A stretch of DNA of 6,442 nucleotides from CF-72 sp051006215 (GTDB taxonomy: Bacteria > Chloroflexota > UBA6077 > CF-72), in assembly GCA_051006215.1 (NCBI GenBank), contig JBPCIO010000162.1:1-6442 (forward strand). The letters are read 5' to 3'. A model generated the notes under the pieces. The model saw only the letters and a program-made list of their open reading frames with translations. It had not been told where the DNA came from and made no database searches. This document shows positions 5,807 through 6,442 of this stretch, piece after piece. Each line of letters starts with the position of its first letter. Position 1 is the first letter of the stretch. Both the position numbers and the translations under genes were made by a program.

Positions 5807-6442
5807 TCAGGCCGACGAGCGCACGCTCACCAGGCCAGCTTCACTTCGGCGGCGTCGCGCGTAGCGGACGACCACCAGAGCGGCGTTTGACGCCAGCAGG
5901 CCAAGCAGCAAGAAGACCTGGCCGGCGCCCATCAGCTGAGCCACGCCGGCTGAGAGCGCCGCGAGCACGCCAAACCAGAACTGGTCGCCGAATCGATTGG
6001 GCGAGGTCGGCGGATCGGTCAGCATGAAGAACGCCAGGAACAGCGCCGCCTGCAAGAATGGCTCGCGGAACATCTCGGCGACGGCGGTCGGGTTGCCTAA
6101 CGACACCAGGGCGAAGAAGCCGAAGTACGCCGCCAGGAATGCCAGAACCAGCGGGAACTTGTTCAGGCGATCAGTCAGGAACACGCCCACGACCAGGAGC
6201 AACGCGACCCACGCCCGCGGCATGTCGCTGAAAGCACCCCACCAGCTTTCACCGCTGCCGAACGCAATCGGCGCCCACACCAGGGCCAATGCGGCGGGAT
6301 TGAAGATGTGCTCGCGATCGCCGCGCAGAATGCGCTTCGAGATAGTCGCGAAACTGCTTGTCCAGGCCACGACCAGCCACGACTCGTTGGTGGACAGGAT
6401 GAAAAAGACGATGAGTGCCGACAACAACGCGCTCGTTGGAGC
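5807..6442 (-). CDS. NqrB/RnfD-like membrane protein, partial (5' end outside window)
   Basis: The frame is open from the right edge to TGA at 5807-5809, giving 211 visible residues; a TTG at 6425-6427 could serve as a start, but the sequence before it (APTSAL) reads as part of the protein, so the gene very likely begins beyond the window. It is highly hydrophobic, with about seven or eight membrane segments (about 5-18, 20-36, 50-63, 77-90, 96-114, 128-141, 154-171, 174-193 of the visible part) and a basic C-terminal end (RYARRRR). The marks pointing to the NQR2/RnfD family are ISKRILRGDREHIFNPAALAL (FNPAA at 47-51) and FFMLTDPPTSP (TDPPTSP at 142-148), which resemble the conserved NP and TDP..SP motifs of these redox-pump subunits. 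The flavin-attachment motif S/T-G-A-T is not present in the visible part. It may be a membrane electron-transfer subunit. Genes for other Nqr/Rnf subunits are not visible. Confidence 0.7.
   Translation of the reverse strand, partial: APTSALLSALIVFFILSTNESWLVVAWTSSFATISKRILRGDREHIFNPAALALVWAPIAFGSGESWWGAFSDMPRAWVALLLVVGVFLTDRLNKFPLVLAFLAAYFGFFALVSLGNPTAVAEMFREPFLQAALFLAFFMLTDPPTSPNRFGDQFWFGVLAALSAGVAQLMGAGQVFLLLGLLASNAALVVVRYARRRRSEAGLVSVRSSA

Noticed and set aside
5056..6027. Long + strand open frame of 323 codons
   Set aside because: It is antisense to the alpha/beta-hydrolase and RnfD-like genes, has no recognisable domain or hydrophobic pattern, and is the kind of shadow frame expected in GC-rich DNA.
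6425..6427. TTG as the true start of the RnfD-like gene
   Set aside because: The frame stays open to the window edge and the residues before the TTG (APTSAL) continue the pattern of a membrane segment, so the gene most likely starts outside the window.

Overview
The window is GC-rich bacterial DNA (roughly 60-65% by eye), almost entirely coding, with six protein genes in two convergent blocks. No RNA gene, mobile element, CRISPR array or long repeat was seen, and no gene-free stretch exceeds 50 bases. The very large duplicated FtsX-like permease with no visible periplasmic adaptor, together with the nitroreductase and alpha/beta-hydrolase subtypes, resembles what is common in high-GC Chloroflexota or Actinomycetota. 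This lineage guess is an inference from gene style and is not proven by the sequence.

Left block (+ strand, 1-4203): the 3' end of an SGNH/GDSL hydrolase gene, then an ABC ATPase of the LolD/MacB/YbbA type, then a 1065-residue FtsX-family permease with two FtsX repeats. Both junctions overlap (by 14 and 8 bases), so this looks like one translationally coupled operon. The combination of SGNH hydrolase, type VII ABC ATPase and double-FtsX permease recalls the E. coli neighbourhood tesA / ybbA / ybbP. The likely reading is a membrane machine that uses ATP-driven movement to extract or present a hydrophobic substrate (lipid or ester) to an extracytoplasmic esterase. This is the most interesting part of the window.

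Right block (- strand, 6442-4215): a gene cut by the right edge encoding a membrane protein of the NqrB/RnfD type, then an alpha/beta-fold hydrolase, then an FMN-dependent nitroreductase-family oxidoreductase. The hydrolase and nitroreductase genes overlap by 11 bases, and the nitroreductase has a strong Shine-Dalgarno sequence inside the hydrolase 3' end, so these two are very likely co-transcribed. The RnfD-like gene lies 46 bases upstream of the hydrolase start chosen here and is probably in the same transcript. All three could relate to flavin or redox chemistry or to small-molecule breakdown, but no pathway can be named.

The two blocks meet tail to tail with only 11 bases between stop codons. 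An imperfect 11-bp hairpin spans this junction. No promoter could be supported: the starts of both operons lie outside the window.
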